From Nocardioides sp. Soil797 (GTDB lineage: Bacteria; Actinomycetota; Actinomycetes; Propionibacteriales; Nocardioidaceae), in NCBI GenBank assembly GCA_001429555.1, contig LMSR01000020.1, positions 124,001-188,000 on the forward strand: a DNA stretch of 64,000 bases, in the 5' to 3' direction. Positions 8,741-17,745 of the stretch are shown here, piece by piece (the first letter of the stretch is position 1; each line of letters starts with the position of its first letter). The notes below the pieces were generated by a model. It searched no databases. It saw only the letters and a list, made by a program, of their open reading frames with translations, and was not told the origin of the DNA. Position numbers and translations under genes: made by a program.

Positions 8741-8775
8741 GCAGGTCCCGTCGTCGGAGGTGGCGTCATTGTGGC

Positions 8776-10185
8776 TCAGAGTGCGGTGACTCGACCTGCG
8801 ACACACCAGCGCACGTCTTCGGTCTCCGCAGCGATCCGGCTGTTCAACCTGCCCATCTCGTCACGGAACCGGCGCAACGACGCGCGATCGGGGACCAGCC
8901 CCTGCCCGACCTCGTTGGTGACGGCGACGACCCGGCGGGTGGTGGTGCGCCACGCCGATGCGAGTGCATCGACAGCCGCCGCCACCTTCTCGGCGCCACC
9001 GCCAGCCCACGCCTCGTCGTCCCACCCGTCGTGCTCGTCCATCACCCGGGTCAGCCACAGGGTCAGGCAGTCGATGAGCAACGGGCCACCCTCCGACTGC
9101 AACAACCCGACCAGGTCGAGGGACTCGATCGTCGACCAGTGCTGGGGACGCTGCTGCTGGTGCAGGCGCACCCGCTCGACCCACTCCGGGTCCTCCGAGC
9201 GTGGGTAGGACGTCGCCACGTAGGTGACGTCGGCGGCGGCTGCCAGCAACCGCTCGGCCTCGGTCGACTTGCCGCTGCGAGCCCCGCCGATCACCAGCGT
9301 GCGACCGCCGGGTTGGTGACGGGGGTCGGGGTCCTCGCGGGATTGGGGAACCTTGCTGTCGCCAGGTGGCACGGATGTTCCCCAATCATGGTCGACCGAG
9401 ACCCGCCCCACCGGCGAGCCGTCGTCGACGATGCGAGCGCCGTACGCCGCCAGTCGGCGCGCGAGCTCGGGTGTCGGCGGGTTGTGGTGGGAGAGGTGGA
9501 CGGCGACCAGGTCGGTGTCGTCGGTGATCGCGCCGACCTCGCGCAGTCGGCGTACCTGCTCGGCGAACGCAGGAAGGTCGAGATGGTCGGTGCCGTGGGT
9601 GAGCAGGTCGCCGAAGGTCTCCTCCATCAGCACCACGTCGTACGCCGCCTCCGAAGCCGCGGCGACCGTGGCATCGGGGAGTGGGCCGGTGTCGGTGGCG
9701 TAGAGCACGCGTCCGCTGGGAGCAGAGACGTCGTAGAGCACCGCACCTTCGGTGTGCTGGGCACCGAGCACGCGCACCACGCCGCCCGAGAGCTCGAGGG
9801 TGTCCCCGGCGGCCACCACGTGGAAACGCACGTTGGTCTCAGGTGCCAACCACTGTCGGGCGGAGGCGATCACCGATGCGGGACCGACGACGTCGAGGGG
9901 GTCGTCGGGAGAGGTCACCCAGGAGCGGTAGAGCAGGAAGGCCGGGGCCGTGTGATCGGGGTGGTCGTGGGTGAGCAGCACGTGACGGATCGATGCCAGC
10001 GACACCTCGCAACGCTCCGCCGTGCGCGCAGTCTCGGGGCCGAAGTCGAGCAGGAACGTGTCGACCACCGCGCAGGTCTGTGCCCTGACCCGCCCCGCCG
10101 AGCGGGCCGAGGAGCACGAGGCACATCGGCAGAACGGGTTGGGCCAACCGTCGGCTGCACCGGTGCCGAGCACGCGGATGCTCAT
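8776..10185 (-). CDS. cobU: Fusion of PhnP-like metallo-beta-lactamase domain with CobU (adenosylcobinamide kinase/guanylyltransferase)
   Basis: This is a 469-residue two-domain protein. Residues 1 to about 275 are a metallo-beta-lactamase fold with HDHPDHT (HxHxDH) metal ligands and an N-terminal Cys cluster (NPFCRCASC) as in PhnP-like phosphodiesterases; a late YATDTG and HLSHHN complete the site. Residues from about 294 are a complete CobU: P-loop GGARSGKS, the guanylylated-His region ERVRLHQQQRPQHW, Walker B LLIDCLTLW, and the C-terminal TNEVGQGLVPD...GRLNSRIA. CobU phosphorylates adenosylcobinamide and then transfers GMP. The ATG at 10185 overlaps the stop of the EcfS gene (ATGA), so the two are coupled. 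The MBL domain's job is unknown; a phosphatase or phosphodiesterase step on an alpha-ribazole or cobinamide phosphate is my inference. No stop codon separates the two halves. Confidence 0.9.
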   Translation of the reverse strand: MSIRVLGTGAADGWPNPFCRCASCSSARSAGRVRAQTCAVVDTFLLDFGPETARTAERCEVSLASIRHVLLTHDHPDHTAPAFLLYRSWVTSPDDPLDVVGPASVIASARQWLAPETNVRFHVVAAGDTLELSGGVVRVLGAQHTEGAVLYDVSAPSGRVLYATDTGPLPDATVAAASEAAYDVVLMEETFGDLLTHGTDHLDLPAFAEQVRRLREVGAITDDTDLVAVHLSHHNPPTPELARRLAAYGARIVDDGSPVGRVSVDHDWGTSVPPGDSKVPQSREDPDPRHQPGGRTLVIGGARSGKSTEAERLLAAAADVTYVATSYPRSEDPEWVERVRLHQQQRPQHWSTIESLDLVGLLQSEGGPLLIDCLTLWLTRVMDEHDGWDDEAWAGGGAEKVAAAVDALASAWRTTTRRVVAVTNEVGQGLVPDRASLRRFRDEMGRLNSRIAAETEDVRWCVAGRVTAL

Positions 10186-10982
10186 CGCACGAACCTCACG
10201 TCGGGCTCGAAGTTGGCCAGCCGAGCGACGCGCCGGAAGGCGCGCAACAGCGGGGCGCCGACCAGCAACAGCAGCAGGAACGTGAAGATGCCGCGAGCCA
10301 GGTCCCACACCACTGAGGTGGTCACGTAGTAGCGCACGTAGTTGGTCGCGTTCGTGGCGACCGAAGCGCCCTCCACGAAGCTGATGCCCTTGCCGTACTG
10401 GCCGAACGGCCAGAACCACAGGTTCATCAGCGCGCCGTAGAGCACGCCCAGGAAGAACCCGAGAGCGGCCATCAGCAACACCTCTCGGCGTCCCGGCTTC
10501 ACCGGCAGGCAACCGGCCAGGAAACCGACCCAACCGGCGGCCATCATCTGGAACGGCAACCAGGGTCCGACTCCTCCGGTGATCAGGGCACCGATGAAGA
10601 GGGAGAGGGCGCCTTGCACGAAGCCGAACCCGCGCCCGAAGACGCGCCCCCCGAGCATGATCAGCGCGAAGCTCGGCTCCAGGCCGGCCACCCCCGGCGA
10701 GAGCGCGCGCAGCGCCCCGCCCATAGCGGAGAGCATGCCGAGCAGGGCGATCGCCTTCGCGTCGATGCCGCCGGCGTTGAGCTCGGCGAGCACGATCGCG
10801 GCCAGCAACGGCAGGATCAGCGCGAAGAGCCAGGGCGCGTCGGAGCCGTGGGAGGAGGCCTCGACCCCACCGGCGGGCTCGAAGATGAACGGCCACCCGA
10901 AGGCGCCCAGGGTCACCACGCTGGCCAGGACGAGGGCGAAGCCTGCCGAGGCATGCACCCGGATCGCGTGGATGTCACTCAT
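10182..10982 (-). CDS. ECF transporter S component, probably for a corrinoid
   Basis: This 266-residue polytopic membrane protein has about six hydrophobic segments, for example FALVLASVVTLGAFGWPFIF, WLFALILPLLAAIVLAEL and LLMAALGFFLGVLYGALM. The order and the ALRALSPGVAGLEPSFALIMLGGRVFG region fit energy-coupling-factor substrate-binding (S) proteins. It sits between a duplicated ECF ATPase (8-bp overlap) and cobU (4-bp overlap) under a B12 riboswitch, so cobalamin, cobinamide or a precursor such as dimethylbenzimidazole is the likely substrate. That substrate is inferred from context only. Its start codon lies within the end of the ATPase gene, a sign of tight coupling. Confidence 0.85.
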   Translation of the reverse strand: MSDIHAIRVHASAGFALVLASVVTLGAFGWPFIFEPAGGVEASSHGSDAPWLFALILPLLAAIVLAELNAGGIDAKAIALLGMLSAMGGALRALSPGVAGLEPSFALIMLGGRVFGRGFGFVQGALSLFIGALITGGVGPWLPFQMMAAGWVGFLAGCLPVKPGRREVLLMAALGFFLGVLYGALMNLWFWPFGQYGKGISFVEGASVATNATNYVRYYVTTSVVWDLARGIFTFLLLLLVGAPLLRAFRRVARLANFEPDVRFVR

Positions 10983-12573
10983 GGGTGGTTCCGGCCAGTG
11001 CGCCGTTGGTCGAACTCAGGGCAGCGGCGACGTCGTGCACGGTCAGCCATGGTTGGGGCGCCATCACCTTCGCCACCTGGGGCGCGAAGGCGGGGGAGGA
11101 GACCACCACGTCGGGGGCGGCTCCGTCGGCAACGGTCTCGCCGTCGGCGAGCACCACGACCCTGGACGCGACCTCGGCGACCAGCTCGACGTCGTGGGTG
11201 GCGAAGACGACTCCGTGCCCGGCATCGGCGAGCTGGTGCAGGATGGTGATCAGCTGCTGCTTGGCGACGTAGTCGAGTCCGCGGGTGGGTTCGTCGAGGA
11301 GCAACAACTTCGGCTCAGAGACCAGCACGATCGCCAGCGCCACCGACAGTTTCTGTCCCTCGGACAGGTCACGAGGGTGCTGCTCGTCAGGGATGCCCGG
11401 GGCCAACCGGTCGAGAAGGGCTCGCGTGGCGCCCTTCGTGGCCCCCGCGTCGCGGTCGGCCAGCGAGCACTCGTCGGCCACCGTGGCGGCGTACAGCAGA
11501 TCGGCCGGCACCTGCGGCACCAGGCCGACCTCGTCGACCTTCACCCGACCGGAGGTCGGCTTGTGCAGACCGACGAAGGTGCGGAGCAGGGTGGACTTGC
11601 CGGCGCCGTTGCGGCCCATCAGCGCGACGATCTCACCGGCGGCCACGCTGATCGTCACGCCCTTGATCACGGGTCGTCTCGGATAGCCGGCGACCAGGTC
11701 CTTGACCGATCCGACCGGAGCGCCCAGGGCGGTCGCTCGGTGCTCCGGAGGACGTACGTCGGCCAAGCGGGCGCGCAGCTCCACCGAACGGCGTCGTGCA
11801 TTGCGCACCGTCAGGGGCAGTGGGGACCAGCCCGCCGCTCGGCCGAGCTGGACGACCGGTGGCGCGATGGGTGTGGTGGCCAGGACGGCGGCCGGATCGC
11901 CGGCCTCGACGGGTTCGCCGTTGCCGGGCACGTGGACGATGCGGTCGACGTACTGCACCACTCGTTCGAGGCGATGCTCGGCCAGCACGACAGTCATGCC
12001 GAGGTCGTGCACCAGGCGTTGCAGCGTCGCCAGCACGTCCTCGGCCCCCAGCGGGTCGAGAGCCGAGGTGGGTTCGTCGAGCACCAGCACCTTCGGGTGT
12101 GTGGTCAGCACGGCGCCGATCGCGACGCGCTGCTGCTGGCCTCCGGAGAGCTGGGCCAGTGGGCGGCCACGCAGGTCGGCCAGACCGAGCAGGTCAAGCG
12201 TCTCCTCGACGCGCTTGCGCATCGTGGAGGGAGAGATGCCGAGCGACTCCATGCCGTAGGCGAGCTCGTCCTCCACGTTGTCGGTGACGAAGCCGGCCAG
12301 CGGGTCCTGCCCGACGAAGCCGACCACGTCGGCCAGGTCGCGGGGCCGGTGCGTCGCGGTGTCACGGCCGTCGACGACGACCCGTCCGCGCAGGGTGCCG
12401 CCCGAGAAGTGCGGGACCAGCCCGTTGATGGCGCGCAGCAGCGTCGACTTCCCACTGCCGGTGCGGCCCATCACCAGCACCATCTCGCCCTCGGGCACGT
12501 GCAGCTCGACGTCGCTCAGCGTCGGTGCGCTGGCCCCTGAGTAGGTCACGGAGACATGCTCGAAACGGATCAC
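10975..12573 (-). CDS. ECF transporter ATPase with two fused ABC domains (EcfA-EcfA')
   Basis: This 532-residue protein consists of two complete ABC ATPase modules. Module 1 (about 1-235) has Walker A GRTGSGKST, signature LSGGQQQRVAIGA and Walker B VLVLDEPTSALD. Module 2 (about 290-510) has Walker A GRNGAGKST, signature LSEGQKLSVALAI (a variant signature) and Walker B LLLLDEPTRGLD. The asymmetry (LSGGQ and LSEGQ) is typical of EcfA heterodimers, here on one chain. It powers the membrane module EcfT plus the S component encoded on either side. It overlaps EcfT by 4 bp and the S component by 8 bp. Confidence 0.93.
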   Translation of the reverse strand: MIRFEHVSVTYSGASAPTLSDVELHVPEGEMVLVMGRTGSGKSTLLRAINGLVPHFSGGTLRGRVVVDGRDTATHRPRDLADVVGFVGQDPLAGFVTDNVEDELAYGMESLGISPSTMRKRVEETLDLLGLADLRGRPLAQLSGGQQQRVAIGAVLTTHPKVLVLDEPTSALDPLGAEDVLATLQRLVHDLGMTVVLAEHRLERVVQYVDRIVHVPGNGEPVEAGDPAAVLATTPIAPPVVQLGRAAGWSPLPLTVRNARRRSVELRARLADVRPPEHRATALGAPVGSVKDLVAGYPRRPVIKGVTISVAAGEIVALMGRNGAGKSTLLRTFVGLHKPTSGRVKVDEVGLVPQVPADLLYAATVADECSLADRDAGATKGATRALLDRLAPGIPDEQHPRDLSEGQKLSVALAIVLVSEPKLLLLDEPTRGLDYVAKQQLITILHQLADAGHGVVFATHDVELVAEVASRVVVLADGETVADGAAPDVVVSSPAFAPQVAKVMAPQPWLTVHDVAAALSSTNGALAGTTHE

Positions 12574-13688
12574 GCGGCCACCTCGAGGTCGCGCGCCGGT
12601 GACTCCGGACGGGGCAGGGGTGGGGCGAGGAACGCGGGCAGCACCGCCACGAGGATGCCGACACAGGCGAGCACCGGCACCGGTGGGACGTCGTTGACCG
12701 AAGCCAGCACGAGTGTCGTCGGGTCAGTGCGCATCTGCCAGAACGTCAGCACCGCGGCAGTCAGGCCGCTGGCCACCACGAGCAGCTCGGGGAGTGCCCA
12801 CGGGTCGGGGCGATAACGCGTGCGTCCGGTGCGTCGACCGCCGACCACGAGTCCGGCGATGCCGAGGACGCAGCCGACCAGCAGTGCCGGGAGGCCCATC
12901 CAGCCGGACTCGGTGCCACTGAGGATGCCGTAGACACCCAGGCACACGCCGAGCATGCCGGTGATGACCAGGGCCGAGGTGATCCGGCGCGAGCGCGGGT
13001 CGGAGACCGTGGTCCGCCCGTAGCCGCGCGAATCCATCGCCGCCGCCAGGTCGACCGAGCGTTCCAGGGCTCCCTCGAGCATCGGCATCGCCAGTCGCCC
13101 GAAGCGACGGATCCGCCCGGTGCTGCCGCCACGGAGCCGTGCGGCGTCGCGCACCCGGCGGGCGTCGGTGGCCAGCTGGGGGGCGAATGTGAGCGCGATG
13201 ATGCAGGCCACGCCGATCTCGTAGAGGGCGGCGGGCACGTAGCGGAGCAGCTGCCGGGCGCTGCCGAGGGCATTCGCGGCACCGATGCAGCAGAAGATCG
13301 CGGCCAGCTGCAATGCGACGTACAACGCCGAGAGCAACGCCTCGAGAGTGACCTCGCCACCGACCTGGAGCCCCGTCGACTCGGGCAGTGGCAGCTCCGG
13401 GAGCGTGAACAGGACGGTCAACCCCTGGGAGTTGCCCGACAGCAGGGTCTGGAAGACCAGGTGGATGACGATCACGAACAACGCCAGCTTGAAGAACAGG
13501 GCGTACGACGACGCCCACGGGGTGTCGCCCCGGCGAGCCGACACCACGAACCAGCTGACCGCCATGATCAGCAGCAGTGGGACCGGGTTCATCGTGCGGC
13601 TCGCCGCGGCGGCCAGGCCGATCGCCCACAACCACCAGGCACCCGGGTGCAGGGCACGCGGGTGGGTGACCAGGTGGTGTGGGCGCAC
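12570..13688 (-). CDS. ECF transporter transmembrane component (EcfT/CbiQ family)
   Basis: This 372-residue membrane protein couples the fused ATPase to the S component. It has N-terminal helices (WWLWAIGLAAAASRTMNPVPLLLIM), a further hydrophobic cluster near residues 60-130, and the EcfT coupling-helix motif as two Ala-Arg-Gly-like segments (DAARLRGG and MDSRGYGR, about 185-225). The C-terminal third adds three further hydrophobic segments, so it is longer than a minimal EcfT (about 260). The start is GTG at 13688, three bases after the stop of the upstream gene. The 3' end overlaps the ATPase gene by 4 bp (GTGA/ATGA type). Confidence 0.88.
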   Translation of the reverse strand: MRPHHLVTHPRALHPGAWWLWAIGLAAAASRTMNPVPLLLIMAVSWFVVSARRGDTPWASSYALFFKLALFVIVIHLVFQTLLSGNSQGLTVLFTLPELPLPESTGLQVGGEVTLEALLSALYVALQLAAIFCCIGAANALGSARQLLRYVPAALYEIGVACIIALTFAPQLATDARRVRDAARLRGGSTGRIRRFGRLAMPMLEGALERSVDLAAAMDSRGYGRTTVSDPRSRRITSALVITGMLGVCLGVYGILSGTESGWMGLPALLVGCVLGIAGLVVGGRRTGRTRYRPDPWALPELLVVASGLTAAVLTFWQMRTDPTTLVLASVNDVPPVPVLACVGILVAVLPAFLAPPLPRPESPARDLEVAA

Positions 13689-13691
13689 GGG

Positions 13692-14435
13692 TCAGGCTGC
13701 TGAACGGTTGCGGCGGGCCAGGATCAGGCCGCCGGCGAGGAGCAGCACGATGACGCCGGCAACGATCAGGAGCACCGGCAGGTTGCTGTCGTCGGAGTCA
13801 TCGGAGTCGGCCTCGGACACGTCGGACGCCGAGGTGTCGCCCGAGTCGGAGGACGCGGTCCGGAACTCGACAGTGCCCTCGTCGGCCGGTGTGCCCTTCT
13901 CGGCCGTGTCGCTCGAGCAGCCGGTGGCGGGGTAGCCGCTGATGCCACACAGGCTCGGGCCGTAGGAGGACTTCTCGGTGCGCAGGTCGGGGGCGACCGC
14001 CTGCAGCGTCTGAAGGCCGGTCGCCTGCTTGTCGACGACCGCACAGAGTGCTTCGGGGGTGGGCACCTCGGCACCCTTGGCGGCGTCGGCCTCGACGCCG
14101 TAGTCGATCAGTACGGCGACCCGCTTCTGGTCGGCCTCGGCCTCCTTGTCACCGCAGACCGAGTCGAAGGTGACCGTGCTCAGGTCGGCCCGCGGCACGT
14201 TGGGGTTGTTGAAGTCGGCCGGGGCCGCATAGCGGTAGCCCTCGATGGAGCCGTCCTTCGGGTTCGACGAGGAGGGACCGACTTCCTGGGCGACGAAGGC
14301 GCCGTCGGTCGCGCTGAAGTAGGCCCAGTAGCGGTACACGTCCGCGGCATGGGCACTGGTCGGGGTCACGGCGATGACCAGCCCGGCCAGGAACAGCGAG
14401 ACAGTGGTGGCGATGGTGGAGCGCAGCGAACGCAT
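13692..14435 (-). CDS. SCO2322-type secreted, membrane-anchored protein of the cobalamin/ECF locus
   Basis: This 247-residue protein has a signal peptide (RSLRSTIATTVSLFLAGLV, cleavage near AHA-AD), an extracellular domain with YRYWAYFSATDGAFVAQ near its start and four Cys residues, an acidic Ser/Asp linker (SDSGDTSASDVSEADSDD) and a C-terminal membrane helix (LLIVAGVIVLLLAGGLIL) followed by RRNRSAA. It lacks LPxTG. I recognise it as the family found beside this ECF transporter in Streptomyces (SCO2322 family). Its function is not established; capture or handover of a corrinoid at the cell surface is an inference. The ATG at 14435 has GAAGG upstream; the longer frame runs through the riboswitch and is not coding. 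It is the first gene of the operon. Confidence 0.85.
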   Translation of the reverse strand: MRSLRSTIATTVSLFLAGLVIAVTPTSAHAADVYRYWAYFSATDGAFVAQEVGPSSSNPKDGSIEGYRYAAPADFNNPNVPRADLSTVTFDSVCGDKEAEADQKRVAVLIDYGVEADAAKGAEVPTPEALCAVVDKQATGLQTLQAVAPDLRTEKSSYGPSLCGISGYPATGCSSDTAEKGTPADEGTVEFRTASSDSGDTSASDVSEADSDDSDDSNLPVLLIVAGVIVLLLAGGLILARRNRSAA

Positions 14436-14479
14436 GGTGGGACCTTCTCTTGGGTTCGGCTCGCGGGGCCGCGAACCGG

Positions 14480-14645
14480 ACCTGAGGAGCGCCCGGCTCC
14501 CGTTCCGCAGACCTCGGCGGTGTGGAGCCAACGTCCCCTCCGGTGTTCCGGCTCTACGGCTGCGGGTCAGCGTCGGAATCTCACCGACTTCCCCGGAGTG
14601 GGACGAGCAGTGCGCCGCATCGAGTCGGCGTACCAGTCCGAAATG
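14480..14645 (-). promoter_or_regulatory. Cobalamin (B12) riboswitch
   Basis: On the reverse strand, 14594-14553 reads as the B12 box: GGGAAGTCGGTGAGATTCC followed by GACGCTGACCCGCAGCCGTAG, closely matching the conserved core of the cobalamin riboswitch. It is followed by GGTCTGCGGAACGGGAGCC-type 3' elements. About 10 bases further down a GC-rich hairpin (14458-14477, GGTTCGCGG with CCGCGAGCC) lies just before the Shine-Dalgarno (GAAGG) of the SCO2322-like gene, so control may be by ribosome access or termination. It predicts that adenosylcobalamin shuts off the whole uptake and nucleotide-loop operon (14435 down to 7928). The outer limits are approximate. Confidence 0.92.
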
Positions 14646-14694
14646 TGCCACCGCGGCTGCCTTTCGTCAAAGACGGGCGCGCTAGTCTCACGCC

Positions 14695-14955
14695 ATGGCC
14701 AACGTCCCCCCAGAGCCGCCCACCTTCAAACCGAGCCCCGAACCTCCCCGCCCGTGGGTGTGGCGTCTCGAGGACGCCTCGGGCGCGGTGGTCGAGATCA
14801 CCGGCGACCTGGCCGGTGAGTCGTTCGTCAGCCAGGCCGACGCCGAGTCGTGGGTGGGGGAGTTCTACGCCGACCTCGCCGACCAGGGCGTCGACGCGGT
14901 GACCCTCTTCGAGGCCGACCGTGAGGTCTACGGCCCGATGAGCCTGCACGCCTGA
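14695..14955 (+). CDS. Small conserved hypothetical protein
   Basis: This 86-residue soluble protein starts with a Pro-rich segment (PPEPPTFKPSPEPPRPW), then VWRLEDASGAVVEITGD, FVSQADAESWVGEFYADL and VTLFEADREVYGPMSLHA. It looks like a small alpha/beta domain common in actinobacteria. I know of no assigned function. A TAGTCT element (14683-14688) lies exactly 6 bp before the ATG, so a leaderless transcript is likely. It is divergent from the cobalamin operon and 59 bp before the next gene, so the two may be co-transcribed. Confidence 0.78.
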   Translation: MANVPPEPPTFKPSPEPPRPWVWRLEDASGAVVEITGDLAGESFVSQADAESWVGEFYADLADQGVDAVTLFEADREVYGPMSLHA

Positions 14956-15014
14956 GGCCACCGCACAACTGACCCCCTGGTTTGGCCGGCCCGTGCCCGG
15001 GGCAGGAACGGGGC

Positions 15015-15644
15015 ATGTCCGCACCCAAACGCCTCGCGCTGGTCCTTGCCGTCCTTCTCGTCGTGGGCGGTGCGGTCGCCGCGATCGTCTGGTCGACCAC
15101 CTCCGACGAAGACCCGTCGGCCCTTCCCGACCGGATCGGTGACTGGGTCGCCCAGGACAGCGACGCCTTTCTCGCCTCCGTCGACGCAGACCTCGACGAC
15201 GACCGCCGCGACGAGCTCATCGAGACCCGGCGCCAGGCCGACGACTACAACAGTGAACAGTTCTCGAAGGCCTTCGGCGGGGCCGATGCCCAGTCGCGTT
15301 CCTACTGGTCCGACGATGCCGACAACGGGGCCCTCATCGTGGTGGAGATCCAGGCCGACTCCGGCCCGGTGCTGCCGATCGCGTTCGGCGATCCGGAGCT
15401 CATGGGCACTGCCGTGCCCCGCGACGAGGTCGGCGAGCACGGGGACGTGCAGTGCCTCCTGAGTCGGATCAACCCTCCCCGAGCGAACGAGGACGAGGAC
15501 ACAGGAGACGCGGAGACAGAGGATGCCGAGCCGGACTCCGTGCTCTGCCAGCGCACGGACTCCGGGCGCACGGTGCGGGTGAGCGTGTCCGGGGTCTCGG
15601 TCGACGACGTCGTCGCGATCACCAACCAGGTCTGGGACCGCTGA
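15015..15644 (+). CDS. Membrane-anchored extracellular protein of unknown function
   Basis: This 209-residue protein has one N-terminal membrane anchor or signal segment (LALVLAVLLVVGGAVAAIVW) and an acidic extracellular part. Asp/Glu-rich stretches (ANEDEDTGDAETEDAEPDS) and two Cys residues that could pair (VQCLLSR and SVLCQR) are visible. No known domain is recognised. An in-frame start exists at 14982, but the ATG at 15015 has AGGAACGGGG upstream and starts directly before the hydrophobic segment. It is followed by a strong hairpin terminator at 15746. Confidence 0.72.
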   Translation: MSAPKRLALVLAVLLVVGGAVAAIVWSTTSDEDPSALPDRIGDWVAQDSDAFLASVDADLDDDRRDELIETRRQADDYNSEQFSKAFGGADAQSRSYWSDDADNGALIVVEIQADSGPVLPIAFGDPELMGTAVPRDEVGEHGDVQCLLSRINPPRANEDEDTGDAETEDAEPDSVLCQRTDSGRTVRVSVSGVSVDDVVAITNQVWDR

Positions 15645-15745
15645 GTCGAGCGATCTCGGCCAGGAGTTCTCGGCCAGGAGTTCCACGACGCGCCGCGTGG
15701 CGTTCACGCATGGGCGGCCCGGGCGGGTTAGGTTCGTAAATAGGT

Positions 15746-15782
15746 GAAGGGCCCTCGCAAGTATGAGTTGCAAGGGCCCTTC
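15746..15782 (+). terminator. Hairpin terminator after the 15015 gene
   Basis: A 15-bp stem, GAAGGGCCCTCGCAA at 15746-15760 pairing with TTGCAAGGGCCCTTC at 15768-15782, has one mismatch and a 7-nt loop. It is followed by GATTTGAT, a weak T-rich tail. It lies 100 bp after the stop codon at 15644. Confidence 0.75.
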
Positions 15783-16129
15783 GATTTGATCAGACGGTGA
15801 CGATTCCGATCGACAGACGTCAGCGTGGTCCCGATGACTGCGTCACCCAGATGTCGCGTCGAACCGTTCCCGGAGGAACTGCTCGTCGTACGGACCTGAC
15901 TTTCGAACTGTCCCGCTCTTCCCGGAGGAAGTGCGTAGGCACAGTTCTATGCCGTGTGACCCGCGCCACGCAAGGGTTTTGGGAAACATTCCTGCGGTTG
16001 CACAGGCTCGTCGCGTGTCGTCCACAAGTCGACCCGATCTTCTCCACAGATCGACCCGATTCGTCCACAGGTGCGGAGCACGTGGCTCAGTGCAGGTGAC
16101 CCAAGGACAGGTGGCTCAGGGCAGGTGGG
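15783..16129. other. Non-coding convergent gap with paired hairpins and TCCACA repeats
   Basis: There is no credible gene in this stretch, which lies between two convergent genes and therefore needs no promoter for either. It holds two copies of a 14-nt hairpin with the same CGGA loop: GTTCC-CGGA-GGAAC at 15866-15879 and CTTCC-CGGA-GGAAG at 15918-15931. The closing base pair differs between copies but stays paired. The second is nested in an outer stem GAACTGT (15905-15911) with ACAGTTC (15941-15947). Further on, TCCACA occurs three times at 21-22 bp spacing (16021, 16043, 16064) separated by TCGACCCGAT, then a direct repeat of CAGGTGGCTCAG-like sequence near 16081-16127. A structured RNA gene or a protein-binding array are the options. 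Confidence 0.5.
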
Positions 16130-16897
16130 TCAGTCGACCAGGTCGAGGATCGCGGCCAACAGTTGTTCGCCGAGCGCACGGTCCGCGTCGGGGTCGCCAC
16201 CCGCGGGCAGGTCGGCGCGCGGCGTCGGCGGCTCCTCGCCGGGGAGTACGACGCGGTGCCCGGCCGCGGCCTCGAAGAGGTAGCGGGTGTCCTGACCGTG
16301 GTGGGCCCGACGGGCCACGATCTCCTCGCAGAAGGTTGCCGACTGCCAGACCCGGTCGGCTCCGCCAGCGGTGACGACCACGGACGCGTCGATGGACTCC
16401 ACGGGGATCTCGTAGTCGGCGCGACTCCCGTTGAGGGCGGCCACGCTCTTCTCGTGCACCTCGCGTGCGTCCGCCAGATCCAGGCCGCTCTGGTCGACGT
16501 ACGGCACCCCGGGGACCGGTTGGCCCCGCCAGGTCCACTTGGCGTCCTGGACGGGGTGGCCGTCGGCCAGGTCGGGGGACTGCCACACCACCGAGGTGGG
16601 GGACAGGGCGATCACCGCGGAGACCCGGACGTCGCGGGCGGCCACCAACAGTGCGGCCTCCGCGCCGAAGGAGGTGCCGAGGATGCCCAGCCTCCGGCAC
16701 TCGTGGTCCAGACGGTCGAGGTGGGGCCAGAAGGTCTCCAGGGCGACATTGCGGGGAGTGGCCGGCTGCCCCGGGCCCCCGAACCACTGCACCGGAACCG
16801 CGGCGATCCCGTGCTCGCGCAGGACCTCGCAACGTCGTGTCTCGAGACGACCGGAGGATCCGGAGAGGACCAGGAGCCCAAGATCGGTGTGGGTCAC
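16130..16897 (-). CDS. Alpha/beta hydrolase of the acyl-CoA thioester hydrolase/BAAT C-terminal type
   Basis: This 255-residue protein has the nucleophile elbow GTSFGAEAAL (Ser in GxSxG) near residue 75. The acid-containing segment VVTAGGADRVWQS (about 172-184) and the His in AAAGHRVVLPG (about 210) complete a likely catalytic triad. The spacing and the phrase YVDQSGLD fit the BAAT/dienelactone-hydrolase-like C-terminal domain found in acyl-CoA thioesterases and in stand-alone bacterial hydrolases. It has no signal peptide. The substrate is unknown. The gene is divergent from thyA (34 bp between starts) and convergent with the non-coding gap at 15.8 kb. Confidence 0.82.
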   Translation of the reverse strand: MTHTDLGLLVLSGSSGRLETRRCEVLREHGIAAVPVQWFGGPGQPATPRNVALETFWPHLDRLDHECRRLGILGTSFGAEAALLVAARDVRVSAVIALSPTSVVWQSPDLADGHPVQDAKWTWRGQPVPGVPYVDQSGLDLADAREVHEKSVAALNGSRADYEIPVESIDASVVVTAGGADRVWQSATFCEEIVARRAHHGQDTRYLFEAAAGHRVVLPGEEPPTPRADLPAGGDPDADRALGEQLLAAILDLVD

Positions 16898-16931
16898 GCC
16901 TCCATGGAAGCACGCGTCGTAGGGTGCTGTC

Positions 16932-17741
<810 letters not shown>

Positions 17742-17745
17742 CGCG

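Noticed and set aside
16021..16069. Replication origin
   Set aside because: Only three imperfect DnaA-like boxes, no AT-rich region, and no dnaA, dnaN or rpmH nearby.
15783..16129. tRNA or tmRNA in the convergent gap
   Set aside because: No cloverleaf, T-loop or anticodon arm pattern could be drawn; only short hairpins are present.
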